Positions 1 through 8,171 of a stretch of DNA of 48,771 nt are shown in pieces (positions within the stretch are counted from its first letter, which is position 1; the number at the start of each line of letters is the position of its first letter). The notes beneath the pieces are model-generated. The model did not search any database. It was not told the origin of the DNA and saw only the letters and a list, made by a program, of their open reading frames with translations. The DNA comes from Planctomycetia bacterium (GTDB taxonomy: Bacteria > Planctomycetota > Planctomycetia > Pirellulales > S012-138): NCBI GenBank assembly GCA_016177915.1, contig JACOUI010000243.1, positions 1 to 48,771 on the forward strand, read 5' to 3'. The position numbers and the translations under genes are program-made.

Positions 1-481
1 ATGCTACGTTTCACTCGAAATCCTCCGTGCTCGTGGTCTTGAGTTTTTGCTTTCAACTCTCAGACGCCCGAGAACGCCGAAGATTTCGAGTTTTTTTGTG
101 AGCCCTCTCCAGCGAGCCGAACCGGGCTCGCTTGGTTAAGGACTAGACACATCGCGGACCTTCGACGCGACCACGCCCGTCCTCGCCGCTTGATGCGCTC
201 GCCGCTGCGCAGGACAATGGCCCCGCGTGCGCTCGTCGACTTTCGGCCGTTCGTCCGCACAACGCGATGGCAAAGCCCGTCGCAGCGGGAGGCCGGCGAA
301 CCCCCAGAGGTTGGGGGCGACTGTCTAGCCGCCAGTCGTGCTGCCACCGACGCGGGGTCTGACGCGGGGTCGGTGGAGAGCAGGGAGCCTGGCTGCCAAT
401 CGTGCTTCCACGGACGCGGGTCAGTGGAGAGCAGTTGGACGCCCAACATTGTTGTCGACCGTGGCGATTGGCGACATTGTC
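1..481. other. Noncoding lead-in with an imperfect duplicated palindromic segment
   Basis: No convincing gene is seen. Open frames here are G+C-rich shadow frames full of Arg, Pro and Gly. The stretch holds two related segments, 331-383 and 395-434, each with a GTCGTGCT-type start, a CCACCGACGCGGG-type core and a GTGGAGAGCAG end. In the first, CCACCGAC and GTCGGTGG form an inverted repeat. It looks like intergenic repeat material beyond the 3' end of mqnE. Confidence 0.4.
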
Positions 482-1633
482 TCACGACACCTGCACGCCC
501 GCCCCCACCTTCTCCCCCACGCTCCACCTCCCCCCCTCCCGCACCACCCGCCGGTAGAGCGTGTCCCGCTCCACCGGCTCGCGGCCGGCTTCGACGATCA
601 ATCGCCGGATTTGTTCGACGGACAAAATCTCCGGCGTCTGGGCGCCCGCGTCGTGGTAGATCAGCTCGTGGCGGACCGTGCCGTCGATGTCGTCGGCCCC
701 GTAGCTCAGGGCGACCTGGGCCGTGCCGACGCCCAGCATGATCCAGTAGGCCTTGACGTGCGGCACGTTGTCCAGCATCAGCCGGCTCACCGCCATCGTC
801 CGCAGGTCCATGAGCGACGAGGCCTTCTTGATGTGGGCGAGCTTCGTGTTGGCCGGATGGAACGCCAGCGGAATGAACGTCTGAAAGCCGCCCGTCTCGT
901 CCTGAAGGGAGCGCAACCGCAGCAAGTGGTCGATGCGGTGCCAGGCGTTCTCGACGTGGCCGTAGAGCATCGTGCAGTTCGTCTTCAGGCCGAGCTGATG
1001 GGCCGTGCGGTGGATTTCGAGCCAGGACTCGGCGTCGGCCTTGTGCTCGCAAATCTTGTTGCGGACTTCGGGATGAAAAATCTCCGCCCCGCCGCCCGGC
1101 AGGCTGCCCAGGCCCGCCTCGATCATCTCCTCCAGGATCGTTCGCACGCTTTTGCCCGTGATGTGCTCGAACCAGTTGATCTCCACGCCGGTCCAGGCCT
1201 TGAGGTGCAGGCTGGGAAACGCATGGTGCAAGAGGCGAATGAGGCCCAGATACCAGTCGTACTCCATCTTGTGGTGCAGGCCGCCCACGATGTGCATCTC
1301 GGTGCAGCCGGCATCGACGGCCTCCTGTCCGCGGGCCAGGATTTGCTCGTCCGACATGCGGTAGCCCTTTTCGTCCCGCAGGTCGGAGCGGAAGGCGCAG
1401 AAGATGCAGCGATAGACGCAGACGTTGGTGGGGTTGAGATGGGTGTTGATGTTGTAGAAGGCGAGGTTGCCGTGCTTCCGCTCGCGGACCAGGTTCGCCA
1501 GGGCGCCCAGGTCGTTGAGATGCACCTCGGGCGAATAGAGAAGAAGCCCGTCGTCGGCCGACAAGCGCCTTCCCGACTCGACCTTGTCGCGGATTTCGTC
1601 GCAGCGGCGGCGGGTGGGGGACGAGGAGATCAT
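482..1633 (-). CDS. mqnE: Aminodeoxyfutalosine synthase, radical SAM (MqnE)
   Basis: This is a 383-residue radical SAM enzyme. MqnE joins a SAM-derived adenosyl radical to the enolpyruvyl product of MqnA to make aminodeoxyfutalosine, in the futalosine route to menaquinone. The [4Fe-4S] motif CX3CX2C is at residues 72-79 (Cys72, Cys76, Cys79), preceded by the NTHLNPTNVC context typical of the MqnE/MqnC/CofH group. The later LPGGGAEIF segment is typical of MqnE, and the length fits the family. I chose the ATG at 1633; an in-frame TTG at 1648 would add five residues. The related enzyme MqnC is less likely from the motif context. No other men or mqn gene is in the window, so the pathway must be scattered. 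The neighbour is a thioredoxin-like lipoprotein on the same strand. Confidence 0.93.
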   Translation of the reverse strand: MISSSPTRRRCDEIRDKVESGRRLSADDGLLLYSPEVHLNDLGALANLVRERKHGNLAFYNINTHLNPTNVCVYRCIFCAFRSDLRDEKGYRMSDEQILARGQEAVDAGCTEMHIVGGLHHKMEYDWYLGLIRLLHHAFPSLHLKAWTGVEINWFEHITGKSVRTILEEMIEAGLGSLPGGGAEIFHPEVRNKICEHKADAESWLEIHRTAHQLGLKTNCTMLYGHVENAWHRIDHLLRLRSLQDETGGFQTFIPLAFHPANTKLAHIKKASSLMDLRTMAVSRLMLDNVPHVKAYWIMLGVGTAQVALSYGADDIDGTVRHELIYHDAGAQTPEILSVEQIRRLIVEAGREPVERDTLYRRVVREGGRWSVGEKVGAGVQVS

Positions 1634-1674
1634 GACGGCAAGACTCAAATTCGAAACGATTGCCTCCGCTTGGG

Positions 1675-1712
1675 ATGTTCGATTTTGGATTCTAGATTTT
1701 GGATTGCTGACG
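1675..1712. repeat. A/T-rich ATTTTGGATT low-complexity tract
   Basis: Between mqnE and the thioredoxin gene lies a short iteration of GATTTTGGAT-type units in otherwise G+C-rich DNA. A closely similar tract occurs at 12787-12820. It sits just downstream of the thioredoxin stop codon. The function is unknown; a simple-sequence spacer is the plainest reading. Confidence 0.5.
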
Positions 1713-1719
1713 TGCGCCG

Positions 1720-2292
1720 CTAGCCGGCCGACGCCTTTTCGCCCAGCAGCTCCAACACAATCGCCTCCAGGTTTTCAAGTTCGTGGTAGCCCACGATCTT
1801 CGCCCGCACTTTGCCGGTGCGGTCGATGAAGAGCGTGGTGGGGAGGCTCCTGAAATCGGGCACCTGATCGAGCGTCGCTTGATCGGCGAAGACGCAGGGA
1901 TAGGGGAGGCCGTGCTCGGCCACGAATTCCTTCACCAGCTTGCGGACTGCGGCTTCGCTGCCGTCTTCGAGGCAGTCGATGCCGACGATTTCGAAACCGC
2001 GCTCCTGGTACTTCTTGCGCAGCTCGACGAAGTGAGGAAACTCCTTGATGCAGTAGCCGCACCAGGTGGCCCAGAAATCGACGATCACCACCTTGCCCTC
2101 GTAGTCGGCCAGCTTGACGGGCTTGCCGTCCACGTCCTTCAGGTCGAACGTGAACGGAAAGGTCTCGCCCTTGGCCAGCAGCTCGCGGGCCTCCTGCACG
2201 GCCGCAGGGCTGGGGCCGGCCGGCGGCGACGAGTCGCTGCAGCTTGCAAGGCACATCAGCGGAAGCACGGCACACAGGAAAGCGATTCTCAT
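1720..2292 (-). CDS. TlpA/ResA-like thioredoxin-fold lipoprotein
   Basis: A 190-residue protein with a lipoprotein signal: a hydrophobic N-terminus ending in LASC with the lipidated Cys at residue 18, so it should be anchored facing the periplasm. The thioredoxin-like fold follows. It has the active-site motif WCGYC (Cys78, Cys81) after VDFWAT, a cis-Pro-type SLPTTLFID stretch near residue 150, and the AhpC/TSA-style start 'FTFDLKDVDGKPVKLADYEGK'-like block at about 47-67. Such proteins reduce disulfides or help assemble c-type cytochromes outside the membrane. The start is supported by an AGGAG upstream. It lies 87 bases upstream of mqnE on the same strand. The substrate cannot be told from sequence. 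Confidence 0.9.
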   Translation of the reverse strand: MRIAFLCAVLPLMCLASCSDSSPPAGPSPAAVQEARELLAKGETFPFTFDLKDVDGKPVKLADYEGKVVIVDFWATWCGYCIKEFPHFVELRKKYQERGFEIVGIDCLEDGSEAAVRKLVKEFVAEHGLPYPCVFADQATLDQVPDFRSLPTTLFIDRTGKVRAKIVGYHELENLEAIVLELLGEKASAG

Positions 2293-2416
2293 GCAGGCTC
2301 CTTCGCGCGAGCGCAGGGTGCGCAGGGGCGTCGCGCATTCCTGGCCGCGACTCCCCAGATTGAACCGTCAAAACCGCCTTCAAAATAACAGCTTGCGGGC
2401 GGCAAAGCGATGGGCC

Positions 2417-2569
2417 GTAGGGCAGGCGGCCCGCCTGCCGATTTGCGTGGGGCAGGCGTCTCGCCTGCCATTCGCAGCACGGGCGCGAAGAAGGACGGAC
2501 TAAAGTCCGTCCGACAGGGAGAGGGACGGACTGAAGTCCATCCTACGGCAGGCGGGCCGCCCGCCCTAC
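2417..2569. repeat. Composite cluster of short palindromic repeats
   Basis: Four palindromes follow one another. Two copies of the GGCAGGCGG...CCGCCTGCC family (B) lie at 2417-2471. Two copies of a second family (C), GGACGGACT-AAGTCCGTCC type, lie at 2493-2512 and 2524-2543. A further family-B copy at 2547-2569 is read in the opposite direction. The last copy contains the TAG stop codon of kdsB (2566-2568). There is no U-run after the stems, so a classical terminator role is not shown. Confidence 0.8.
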
Positions 2570-3357
2570 GAGAAGTGCTGGCCGCACATCCGGGCCACGA
2601 AGCCGCGGTAGTCGTCCGCGGTGTCGATCCCGATCGTCGGCTCGTCGATCACGCCCACCACGATCTCGTGACCCGCGCTGAGCACGCGAAGCTGCTCGAG
2701 CTTCTCGATCTCTTCGAGCCGGGTCGCCGGCAGTCGGCTGAACTCGAGCAGAAAAACGCGCCGGTAGGCGTACAGCCCGACGTGCTGAAAGAAGACCGGC
2801 GGGTCGGCCGAAAGCAGGTCGTCGCGCCAGACGCGCGGGTGCGGAATGACGCTGCGGCTGAAATAGAGCGCTCGGCCGCATTCGTCGAAGACCACTTTCA
2901 CGCAGGAGGGATCGTGGAGCTGCGTCAGCGAGCGGATCGGCGTGGCCAGCGTGGACATCGCCGCCGCGGGGTTCTGCTCCAAAAGCTCGACGGCCAGGTC
3001 GATCGCTTGGCCGCTGATTTCCGGCTCGTCGCCCTGGACGTTGACGATCACGTCGACCGGCGGCATGCGGACGGCGGCCTCGGCCACGCGGTCGGTGCCG
3101 CTAGGGTGGTCGGGCCGCGTCATCTGCACTTGGCCGCCGAACGAACGCACCGCGGAAACGATTTCCGAGTGGTCGGCGGCGACGCACACGTCCATCGGCC
3201 GGGTTGCCTTCTTCGCGCCCTCATACGTATGCTGAATCACGCTCTTGCCGGTCTCGGCTAAGAGGAGCTTCCGGGGCAGGCGCGTGGAGTGCAGCCGGGC
3301 CGGGATGATCACCAGGCTCGAAAGCCGCGGCTCGGTTTTCGGGGCCGGCTGGGCCAT
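2566..3357 (-). CDS. kdsB: CMP-Kdo synthetase (3-deoxy-manno-octulosonate cytidylyltransferase)
   Basis: A 263-residue cytidylyltransferase that activates Kdo with CTP for lipopolysaccharide inner-core synthesis in the cytoplasm. It has the N-terminal nucleotide-binding loop IPARLHSTRLPRKLL (about residues 18-32), the VAADHSEI block, RPDHPSGTDRVAEA (about 81-94), and VNVQGDEPEI, which contains a metal-binding Asp. Length and motif order match KdsB. The ATG at 3357 is the natural start and begins a short disordered lead. The TAG stop falls inside a palindromic repeat, so the last residues (QHFS) adjoin repeat DNA. It is divergent from the epimerase gene at 3491. The neighbours are not other lipopolysaccharide genes. 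Confidence 0.95.
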   Translation of the reverse strand: MAQPAPKTEPRLSSLVIIPARLHSTRLPRKLLLAETGKSVIQHTYEGAKKATRPMDVCVAADHSEIVSAVRSFGGQVQMTRPDHPSGTDRVAEAAVRMPPVDVIVNVQGDEPEISGQAIDLAVELLEQNPAAAMSTLATPIRSLTQLHDPSCVKVVFDECGRALYFSRSVIPHPRVWRDDLLSADPPVFFQHVGLYAYRRVFLLEFSRLPATRLEEIEKLEQLRVLSAGHEIVVGVIDEPTIGIDTADDYRGFVARMCGQHFS

Positions 3358-3490
3358 GCGGCGATTCCACTGACAAGGGATGTGACACGAGAGCCGAGTT
3401 CATAATCGAATATCCGCTACGTGCAAAGGTCGAACCCGCTAGCACGGCTATTTCCGATCGCTAAAAGCGACGCACCGCTTGGAGCGCAGC

Positions 3491-4411
3491 ATGCGTGTCT
3501 TTGTTACAGGCGGAACGGGACTCGTCGGCTCGCGGCTGGTCCGCGCGCTCGTCGCCCGGGGCGACCGGCCGGTCGTGCTATCGCGGCGGGTGCGCGAGGC
3601 GGTCGAGCAGTTCGGGCCGAAGGTCGAGGTCGCGGCGGGCGATCCGACGACGGGCGGCGATTGGCCGGCGAAGGTCAGCGGCTGCGACGCGGTCGTCCAC
3701 CTGGCCGGCGAATCGCTCTTCGGCAAGCGGTGGAGCGCGCATCAGAAGGAAGTGATCCGCACCAGCCGGGTCGACGGCACGCGGAACGTCGTGGCGGCGA
3801 TTGCGGGCGCTCCGGAACGCCCCAAAGTCCTGGTAAGCACTTCCGCCGTCGGGTTTTACGGCGATGTGCGCGACCGTGAATTGACGGAATCGGCCGCGCA
3901 TGGAAACGATTTCTTGGCGCAGGTTTGCACAGCATGGGAAAACGCGGCGCTTCAGGCGCCCGAGGGGGTCCGAGTCGTCGTGCTGCGGGTGGGCGTCGTG
4001 CTGGCGGCCGATGGCGGGGCGCTCATGCAAATGCTCACGCCCTTCAAGCTCGGTCTGGGCGGGCCGGCGGCCGGCGGCAAGCAGTGGGTGAGCTGGATTC
4101 ACGTCGATGACCTCGTGCGCGCCTATCTGGAGGCGATCGACAACCCCAATCTCGCCGGACCCGTCAACGCCACGGCGCCCCATCCCGTGCGGAACCTCGA
4201 TTTCTCGCGCTGCCTGGCGCGGGCGCTGCACCGGCCGTGCGCGTTTCCGATTCCCGCGTTCGCTCTCAAGCTGCGGTTCGGCGAGGTGGCGGTGGTGGTC
4301 ATCACCGGGCAGAAGGCGATGCCGGCGAAATTGAGCAGGGCCGGCTTCACGTTCCGCTACGCGACGTGCGACGAGGCGATGGCGGATTTGTTCGGCAAGA
4401 CGAGATCGTAG
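3491..4411 (+). CDS. TIGR01777-family NAD(P)-dependent epimerase-like protein
   Basis: A 306-residue protein of the extended short-chain dehydrogenase superfamily, TIGR01777 group (YfcH-like), whose substrate is generally unknown. The dinucleotide-binding TGGTGLVGSRL motif is at residues 6-16. VVHLAGESLFGKRW, the STSAVGFYGD segment and the WISWIHVDDL-like block (here WVSWIHVDDLVRAYLEA) mark the family. The C-terminal part fits the DUF1731 domain. I take the ATG at 3491, with GGAG six bases upstream; an in-frame TTG at 3479 is less likely. The stop codon TAG is the TAG of a GTAGGAC repeat that starts at 4408. A HAD hydrolase follows 59 bases later on the same strand. Confidence 0.9.
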   Translation: MRVFVTGGTGLVGSRLVRALVARGDRPVVLSRRVREAVEQFGPKVEVAAGDPTTGGDWPAKVSGCDAVVHLAGESLFGKRWSAHQKEVIRTSRVDGTRNVVAAIAGAPERPKVLVSTSAVGFYGDVRDRELTESAAHGNDFLAQVCTAWENAALQAPEGVRVVVLRVGVVLAADGGALMQMLTPFKLGLGGPAAGGKQWVSWIHVDDLVRAYLEAIDNPNLAGPVNATAPHPVRNLDFSRCLARALHRPCAFPIPAFALKLRFGEVAVVVITGQKAMPAKLSRAGFTFRYATCDEAMADLFGKTRS

Positions 4412-4457
4412 GACGGCCTTTCCAGGCCGTCGACGTCGGCCCGGAGGGCCGACCTAC
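4408..4457. repeat. Palindromic repeat, GTAGGACGGCC family (A)
   Basis: About 50 bases. A GTAGGACGGCC left end and a ggccgaCCTAC right end enclose internal GGCC palindromes. It matches copies at 5255, 8117 and 27859. Its TAG at 4409-4411 ends the epimerase frame, and the HAD hydrolase ribosome-binding site lies directly after it. Confidence 0.85.
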
Positions 4458-4470
4458 TTGGAGCGTCGAC

Positions 4471-5130
4471 ATGCCCAAAGCCATTCAGGCCGTCGTCTTC
4501 GACCTCGACGGACTGATGTTCAACACGGAGGACGTCTATCAAGCGGTCGGGCGGCAGCTTCTGGCCCGCCGCGGCAAGAGCCTCACGCCCGAGCTGCTCG
4601 ACGCGATGATGGGCCGGCCCGGCCGCGTCTCCTTGCAGCTCATGATCGATTGCCACGGCCTGGATGCGACGGTGGCCGAACTGCTGGCCGAGACCGACGC
4701 TTTGCTGCCGTCGATGCTCGACGGCTACCTCGCGCCGATGCCGGGGCTCGTCGATCTGCTTTCGCATTTGGAGGAATCGGCGGTGCCCAAGGCCGTCGCC
4801 ACGAGCAGCCGTCGGCGCTATACGCTGGGCCTGTTGCAGCGCTTTGAGTGGACGGAGCGGTTCTGCCACGTGCTCACGGCCGAGGACGTGCACCATGGCA
4901 AGCCCGACCCGGAGATTTACGTTCTTGCCGCGAGCCGTCTCGGCGTGCCGCCGCAGCGGATGATGGTGCTGGAAGACAGCCAGATCGGCTGCCAGGCGGC
5001 CGTGGCGGCTGGCGCGATCGCCGTGGCCGTCCCGGCCGGGCGTAGCCTGGCGCACGACTTCCACGGGGCGCGCCTTGTGGCGAGTTCGCTCGCCGACCCG
5101 GCGATCTACCGCCTGCTGGCCGGCGAATGA
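4471..5130 (+). CDS. HAD-superfamily hydrolase, phosphoglucomutase-like subgroup
   Basis: A 219-residue HAD hydrolase of the subgroup that includes beta-phosphoglucomutase and phosphoglycolate phosphatase. Motif I DLDGLMFNTE carries the nucleophile Asp11 and acid Asp13. Motif II is at ATSSRRR. Motif III/IV is HHGKPDPEIY followed by LEDSQIGCQAA. The four-helix cap inserts after motif I. The ATG at 4471 has GGAG eight or nine bases upstream; earlier in-frame codons would be read through the repeat and are rejected. A small ORF may overlap its stop by four bases (ATGA). The phosphorylated substrate cannot be assigned. Confidence 0.92.
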   Translation: MPKAIQAVVFDLDGLMFNTEDVYQAVGRQLLARRGKSLTPELLDAMMGRPGRVSLQLMIDCHGLDATVAELLAETDALLPSMLDGYLAPMPGLVDLLSHLEESAVPKAVATSSRRRYTLGLLQRFEWTERFCHVLTAEDVHHGKPDPEIYVLAASRLGVPPQRMMVLEDSQIGCQAAVAAGAIAVAVPAGRSLAHDFHGARLVASSLADPAIYRLLAGE

Positions 5131-5258
5131 ACCGGCGACCCAGGGACGGCGAGGGGCCGGGCCTCGTCGTTGTCCATCCGCCGCCAGGGCGGTACGATCG
5201 AGTGAACCACGACGCCGTGGAGATCGTTCTTGTCTACGTGGACCCGCAAATACTGTAG
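5127..5258 (+). CDS. Possible small protein (43 residues) coupled to the HAD gene
   Basis: An ATG overlapping the HAD stop codon (ATGA, 5127-5130) opens a 43-residue frame with balanced composition. The second half, LVVVHPPPGRYDRV then VEIVLVYVDPQIL, looks protein-like rather than shadow-frame. Its TAG stop at 5256-5258 is inside the next GTAGGAC repeat. It could be a genuine small gene, or the 5' remnant of a longer gene cut short when the repeat arrived. No family is recognised. Confidence 0.35.
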   Translation: MNRRPRDGEGPGLVVVHPPPGRYDRVNHDAVEIVLVYVDPQIL

Positions 5259-5310
5259 GACGGCCCTTCCGGGCCGTCGCGGAGAAGACGGCCTGGAAAG
5301 GCCGTCCTAC
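5255..5310. repeat. Palindromic repeat, GTAGGACGGCC family (A)
   Basis: A 56-base near-perfect member: GTAGGACGGCCcttccgggcc on the left and ggccGTCCTAC on the right, with GACGGCC inner copies that allow a long stem-loop or a cruciform. It lies between the HAD region and the FG-GAP gene. Confidence 0.9.
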
Positions 5311-5331
5311 CCCCGCCAGCCTTGTGCGACT

Positions 5332-6726
5332 GTGAAAACCAAAAACAAGCACTCGGCGAAGGACCGGCCGGACGCGCCTAAGCACGAGGCGTCCGGGTCC
5401 GCGGTCCGCCGCAAAGCGCGCTGGCTCACGTGGCTTCTCTTGGCGCTGGCCGTCGTCCTGCCCGGGCCGATCGTCTGGGCGTGGTATGCCCTGCCGCCGC
5501 TGGGGGCGCCGCTGGCGGTGAGGGCCACGCCGTCCACTTATCCCGCGTCGAAGCTGGCGTTCCGCAAGGAGGCCCTGGTCCCCGCCGGCAAATACTGGCC
5601 GAGAATCACCAACGTGCAGGTCGTCGACCTGGACGCCGACGGTCTCATGGACGTGCTCTACTGCGACGGCCGGCGCAACGGCGTCTATTGGCGGCGACAG
5701 ACTTCGCGCGGCGTGTATCGGGAACGAAAGCTAGGGGGAGACCTGGACATCGCGCCGCCTGCGCACGCCACGGTCGTCGACCTGGACAAGGACGGCGACG
5801 TCGACGTGGTCGTCTCCGTCCTAGGCAACGTGAGCCCCAGCGACGAGCACGTCGGCAAGGTCGTGTGGCTGGAAAACGACGGCCAGTTCGAGTTCACGAC
5901 GCACCTGATCCTGGACGACGAGCGGCGCGTGGCCGACGCCCAGCCCGGCGACCTCGACGGCGACGGCGACGTCGACCTGGTCGTGGCCGTGTTCGGCTAC
6001 AATCACGGCCGCATCCTGTGGCTGGAGCAACGCGCGGCGGGGCGCTTCGTGCAGCACGAGCTGTTGCAAGCGCCGGGCACGATCCACGTCCCCATCCACG
6101 ATTACGACGGCGATGGCGACCTGGACGTCGTGGCCCTCGTCTCGCAGGACTACGAGGAGGTGTGGGCCTTCGAGAACACGGGCGGAGGCGCCTTTGAGCC
6201 CAAGAAGCGGATCATCAGCTACACGCACAATTTCGACGTCGGATCGTCGGGGCTCGTGAAGTGCGACCTGGACCGCGACGGCGACATGGACCTGCTCTGG
6301 ACCGCCGGAGACAACCTCGAGATCTTCTACCACTATCCGCAGCCGTATCATGGCTGCTATTGGCTGGAGAACCGCGGAAACTGGGAGTTCGTGAAGCACC
6401 GGATTTCGGACCTGGGGGGCACGTACGCCGCGGCGCCGTCGGACCTCGACGGCGACGGCGACACCGACGTCGTGCTGGCCAGCATGTTCAACGACTGGAA
6501 CGTGGACGGCGCGGCGAACCTGGTGTGGCTGGAGAATGACGGGAAGCAAAACTTCACCCCCTGGCAGATCGACGGCGCGCCGATCCTGCTGGCCACCGTC
6601 GCCTGCGGCGACCTGGACGGCGACGGGCGAGACGACGTCGTCGCCGGCGGCATGAATCCCTTCCTCCCGGACCCGCGGATGGGGGAAGTCACCGGCTGGT
6701 TCAGCGGCCAGGGGGGTGGGAAGTGA
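5332..6726 (+). CDS. Membrane-anchored FG-GAP/VCBS-repeat protein
   Basis: A 464-residue protein with a charged N-terminus, one membrane segment at about residues 31-52, and then a repeat domain. At least seven Asp-rich loops of the DLDGDGDVDLVV type (calcium-binding FG-GAP/VCBS blades) are spaced about 45-60 residues apart. They are interleaved with WLENDG/WLEQ motifs, which predicts a seven-bladed beta-propeller outside the cytoplasm. The start is the GTG at 5332; earlier codons in this frame are encoded by the preceding repeat and are rejected. No strong ribosome-binding site is seen. Its last codon overlaps the GTG start of the TPR gene, so the two are translationally coupled. A binding or scaffold role is inferred. 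Confidence 0.88.
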   Translation: MKTKNKHSAKDRPDAPKHEASGSAVRRKARWLTWLLLALAVVLPGPIVWAWYALPPLGAPLAVRATPSTYPASKLAFRKEALVPAGKYWPRITNVQVVDLDADGLMDVLYCDGRRNGVYWRRQTSRGVYRERKLGGDLDIAPPAHATVVDLDKDGDVDVVVSVLGNVSPSDEHVGKVVWLENDGQFEFTTHLILDDERRVADAQPGDLDGDGDVDLVVAVFGYNHGRILWLEQRAAGRFVQHELLQAPGTIHVPIHDYDGDGDLDVVALVSQDYEEVWAFENTGGGAFEPKKRIISYTHNFDVGSSGLVKCDLDRDGDMDLLWTAGDNLEIFYHYPQPYHGCYWLENRGNWEFVKHRISDLGGTYAAAPSDLDGDGDTDVVLASMFNDWNVDGAANLVWLENDGKQNFTPWQIDGAPILLATVACGDLDGDGRDDVVAGGMNPFLPDPRMGEVTGWFSGQGGGK

Positions 6727-8081
6727 GTCCCGTGCAATGGGCCCTGGCGATCGTGGTGCTGATCGAGTTCTCGGCCGGCGGATGGGTGGCCTTTAGCCGC
6801 CTGAGCGTCGTCGATTTTCCGGCCGTCGATCCGTCGCGCACCGACACGATCTCGGCCGGCGACCTGGAGAAGCTGCGCCTCGAGTCGCGGCCGGAGCAAG
6901 CGTCCGACTGGCGCCGACTGGCGCAGGCCTACATGGCGTATGGCTATCCCGCCGAGTCCGAGGCCTGTTTCGCCAAGTCCGCCGCGATGGACCCCGCCGA
7001 ACCGGAAGCGCGGTACCAGTGGGCGCAGTGCCTGGCGCACCTGGGGCGGATCGAGGCGTCCGTCGAGCAGTTGCGGCAGGCCGTCGAGCGGAAACATCCG
7101 CGGCCGGCCGATTGCTGGTACTTCATCGGCCGGAACTACCTGCGGCTGGAGGACCCCGCGCGCGCGGAGCAGGCCTTCCGCGAGGCCGGCGATCTGCCCG
7201 GCGCGCAACTGGAATTGGCGAAGCTGGAAATCCGTTCGGGGCGGCTCGAGGCGGCGCTGGCGAGGCTCAAGCCGTTGCAAGAGAAACAGCCGCGCGACAC
7301 CGAGCCGCATTTGCTCCGCGCCCGGGCCGAGGAGCTCTCGGGAAACGCGGCCGCCGCCGAGAAATTCTACGACCTGGCCGACCACGCCCCGGACCGCATC
7401 CGCACGCCGCTGGACCTGGAGTCGGAGCGCTGGTCGGCCGACCGCAAGACGATCGGCATCGACCAGCGCTGGACGGTCGCCAACGAAATGATCATGGCGG
7501 AAAAACCCGGCCCGGAAACCGCGGGCATCCGCAACCTGCTCGACTTCAAGTGGAATTCCCCGGCCGCCGAGACGCTCGTGATCAAGGCGATCAACGCCCG
7601 GCGCCTCTCCGAGGCGGACGAGCTGCTCTACGAGCTTACGCAGCGCGAGGGGCACACCCTGGCCGTCCTGGAGCTGCACGGCGACGTCTGCGTCGCGCGC
7701 CAGCGCCCGGAAGATGCACGCGACTACTGGGAGCGGGCGGTCAAGGTCGGCGGCGTCGATCCTCAGGACATCTACAAGAAGCTGGCCGCGTTTTACCAGT
7801 GGAGCAAGAATCCGGCGAAGGCCCAGCAGCACACGGCGCGGGACCACCACGCCGCGGGCGCGCAGGCCTTCTGGCGGGGGGACTATGCGGCGGCGATCGA
7901 GAAGCTGGAGTCGGCCGTGGCGGCCGACCCCGGCCTGGCCGCCGCCTGGTTTTACCTGGGCGAGGCGCGTCGCCTGAGCGGAGACCGCGCGCAGGCGTAC
8001 AAGGCGTACGAGCGCTGCCTGCTCATCTCGCCGGAGCACGATCGAGCGCGCCAAGGGATGAAGTTGCTGAAGGAAATGTAG
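6723..8081 (+). CDS. TPR-repeat protein coupled to the FG-GAP gene
   Basis: A 452-residue protein beginning with one hydrophobic segment (about residues 3-24, signal anchor), followed by tetratricopeptide-type repeats. Clear units lie near residues 60-130 (WRRLAQAYMAYGYPAESEACFAKSAAMDP, in two pieces) and near the C-terminus (AFWRGDYAAAIEKLESAVAADP, in two pieces, then AWFYLGEARRLSGD). The middle is TPR-like but degenerate. The GTG start overlaps the previous stop (GTGA, 6723-6726). The arrangement suggests that the TPR domain and the FG-GAP propeller form one envelope complex. There is no enzymatic motif. Confidence 0.87.
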   Translation: MSPVQWALAIVVLIEFSAGGWVAFSRLSVVDFPAVDPSRTDTISAGDLEKLRLESRPEQASDWRRLAQAYMAYGYPAESEACFAKSAAMDPAEPEARYQWAQCLAHLGRIEASVEQLRQAVERKHPRPADCWYFIGRNYLRLEDPARAEQAFREAGDLPGAQLELAKLEIRSGRLEAALARLKPLQEKQPRDTEPHLLRARAEELSGNAAAAEKFYDLADHAPDRIRTPLDLESERWSADRKTIGIDQRWTVANEMIMAEKPGPETAGIRNLLDFKWNSPAAETLVIKAINARRLSEADELLYELTQREGHTLAVLELHGDVCVARQRPEDARDYWERAVKVGGVDPQDIYKKLAAFYQWSKNPAKAQQHTARDHHAAGAQAFWRGDYAAAIEKLESAVAADPGLAAAWFYLGEARRLSGDRAQAYKAYERCLLISPEHDRARQGMKLLKEM

Positions 8082-8116
8082 GCGGCTCACGGCCCATGGC
8101 AGCCGCAAAGGGTCCT

Positions 8117-8171
8117 GTAGGACGGCCCTTCTAGGCCGTCGCTAAGTGACGGCCTCGAAAGGCCGTCCTAC
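8117..8171. repeat. Palindromic repeat, GTAGGACGGCC family (A)
   Basis: A 55-base member between the convergent TPR (plus) and MFS (minus) genes. On the minus strand its terminal GTAGGAC supplies the TAG stop of the MFS gene (complement of 8168-8170). Confidence 0.9.

Noticed and set aside
60-1052. 330-residue open frame on the minus strand
   Set aside because: It is Arg/Pro/Gly-rich, overlaps mqnE out of frame and has no domain: a G+C shadow.
5230-5331. Upstream extension of the FG-GAP protein through the repeat
   Set aside because: The extra residues are encoded by the palindromic repeat and precede the membrane anchor with no conserved text.
4408-8171. Family-A hairpins as ordinary rho-independent terminators
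   Set aside because: They lack a U-run after the stem on either strand and also occur upstream of genes.
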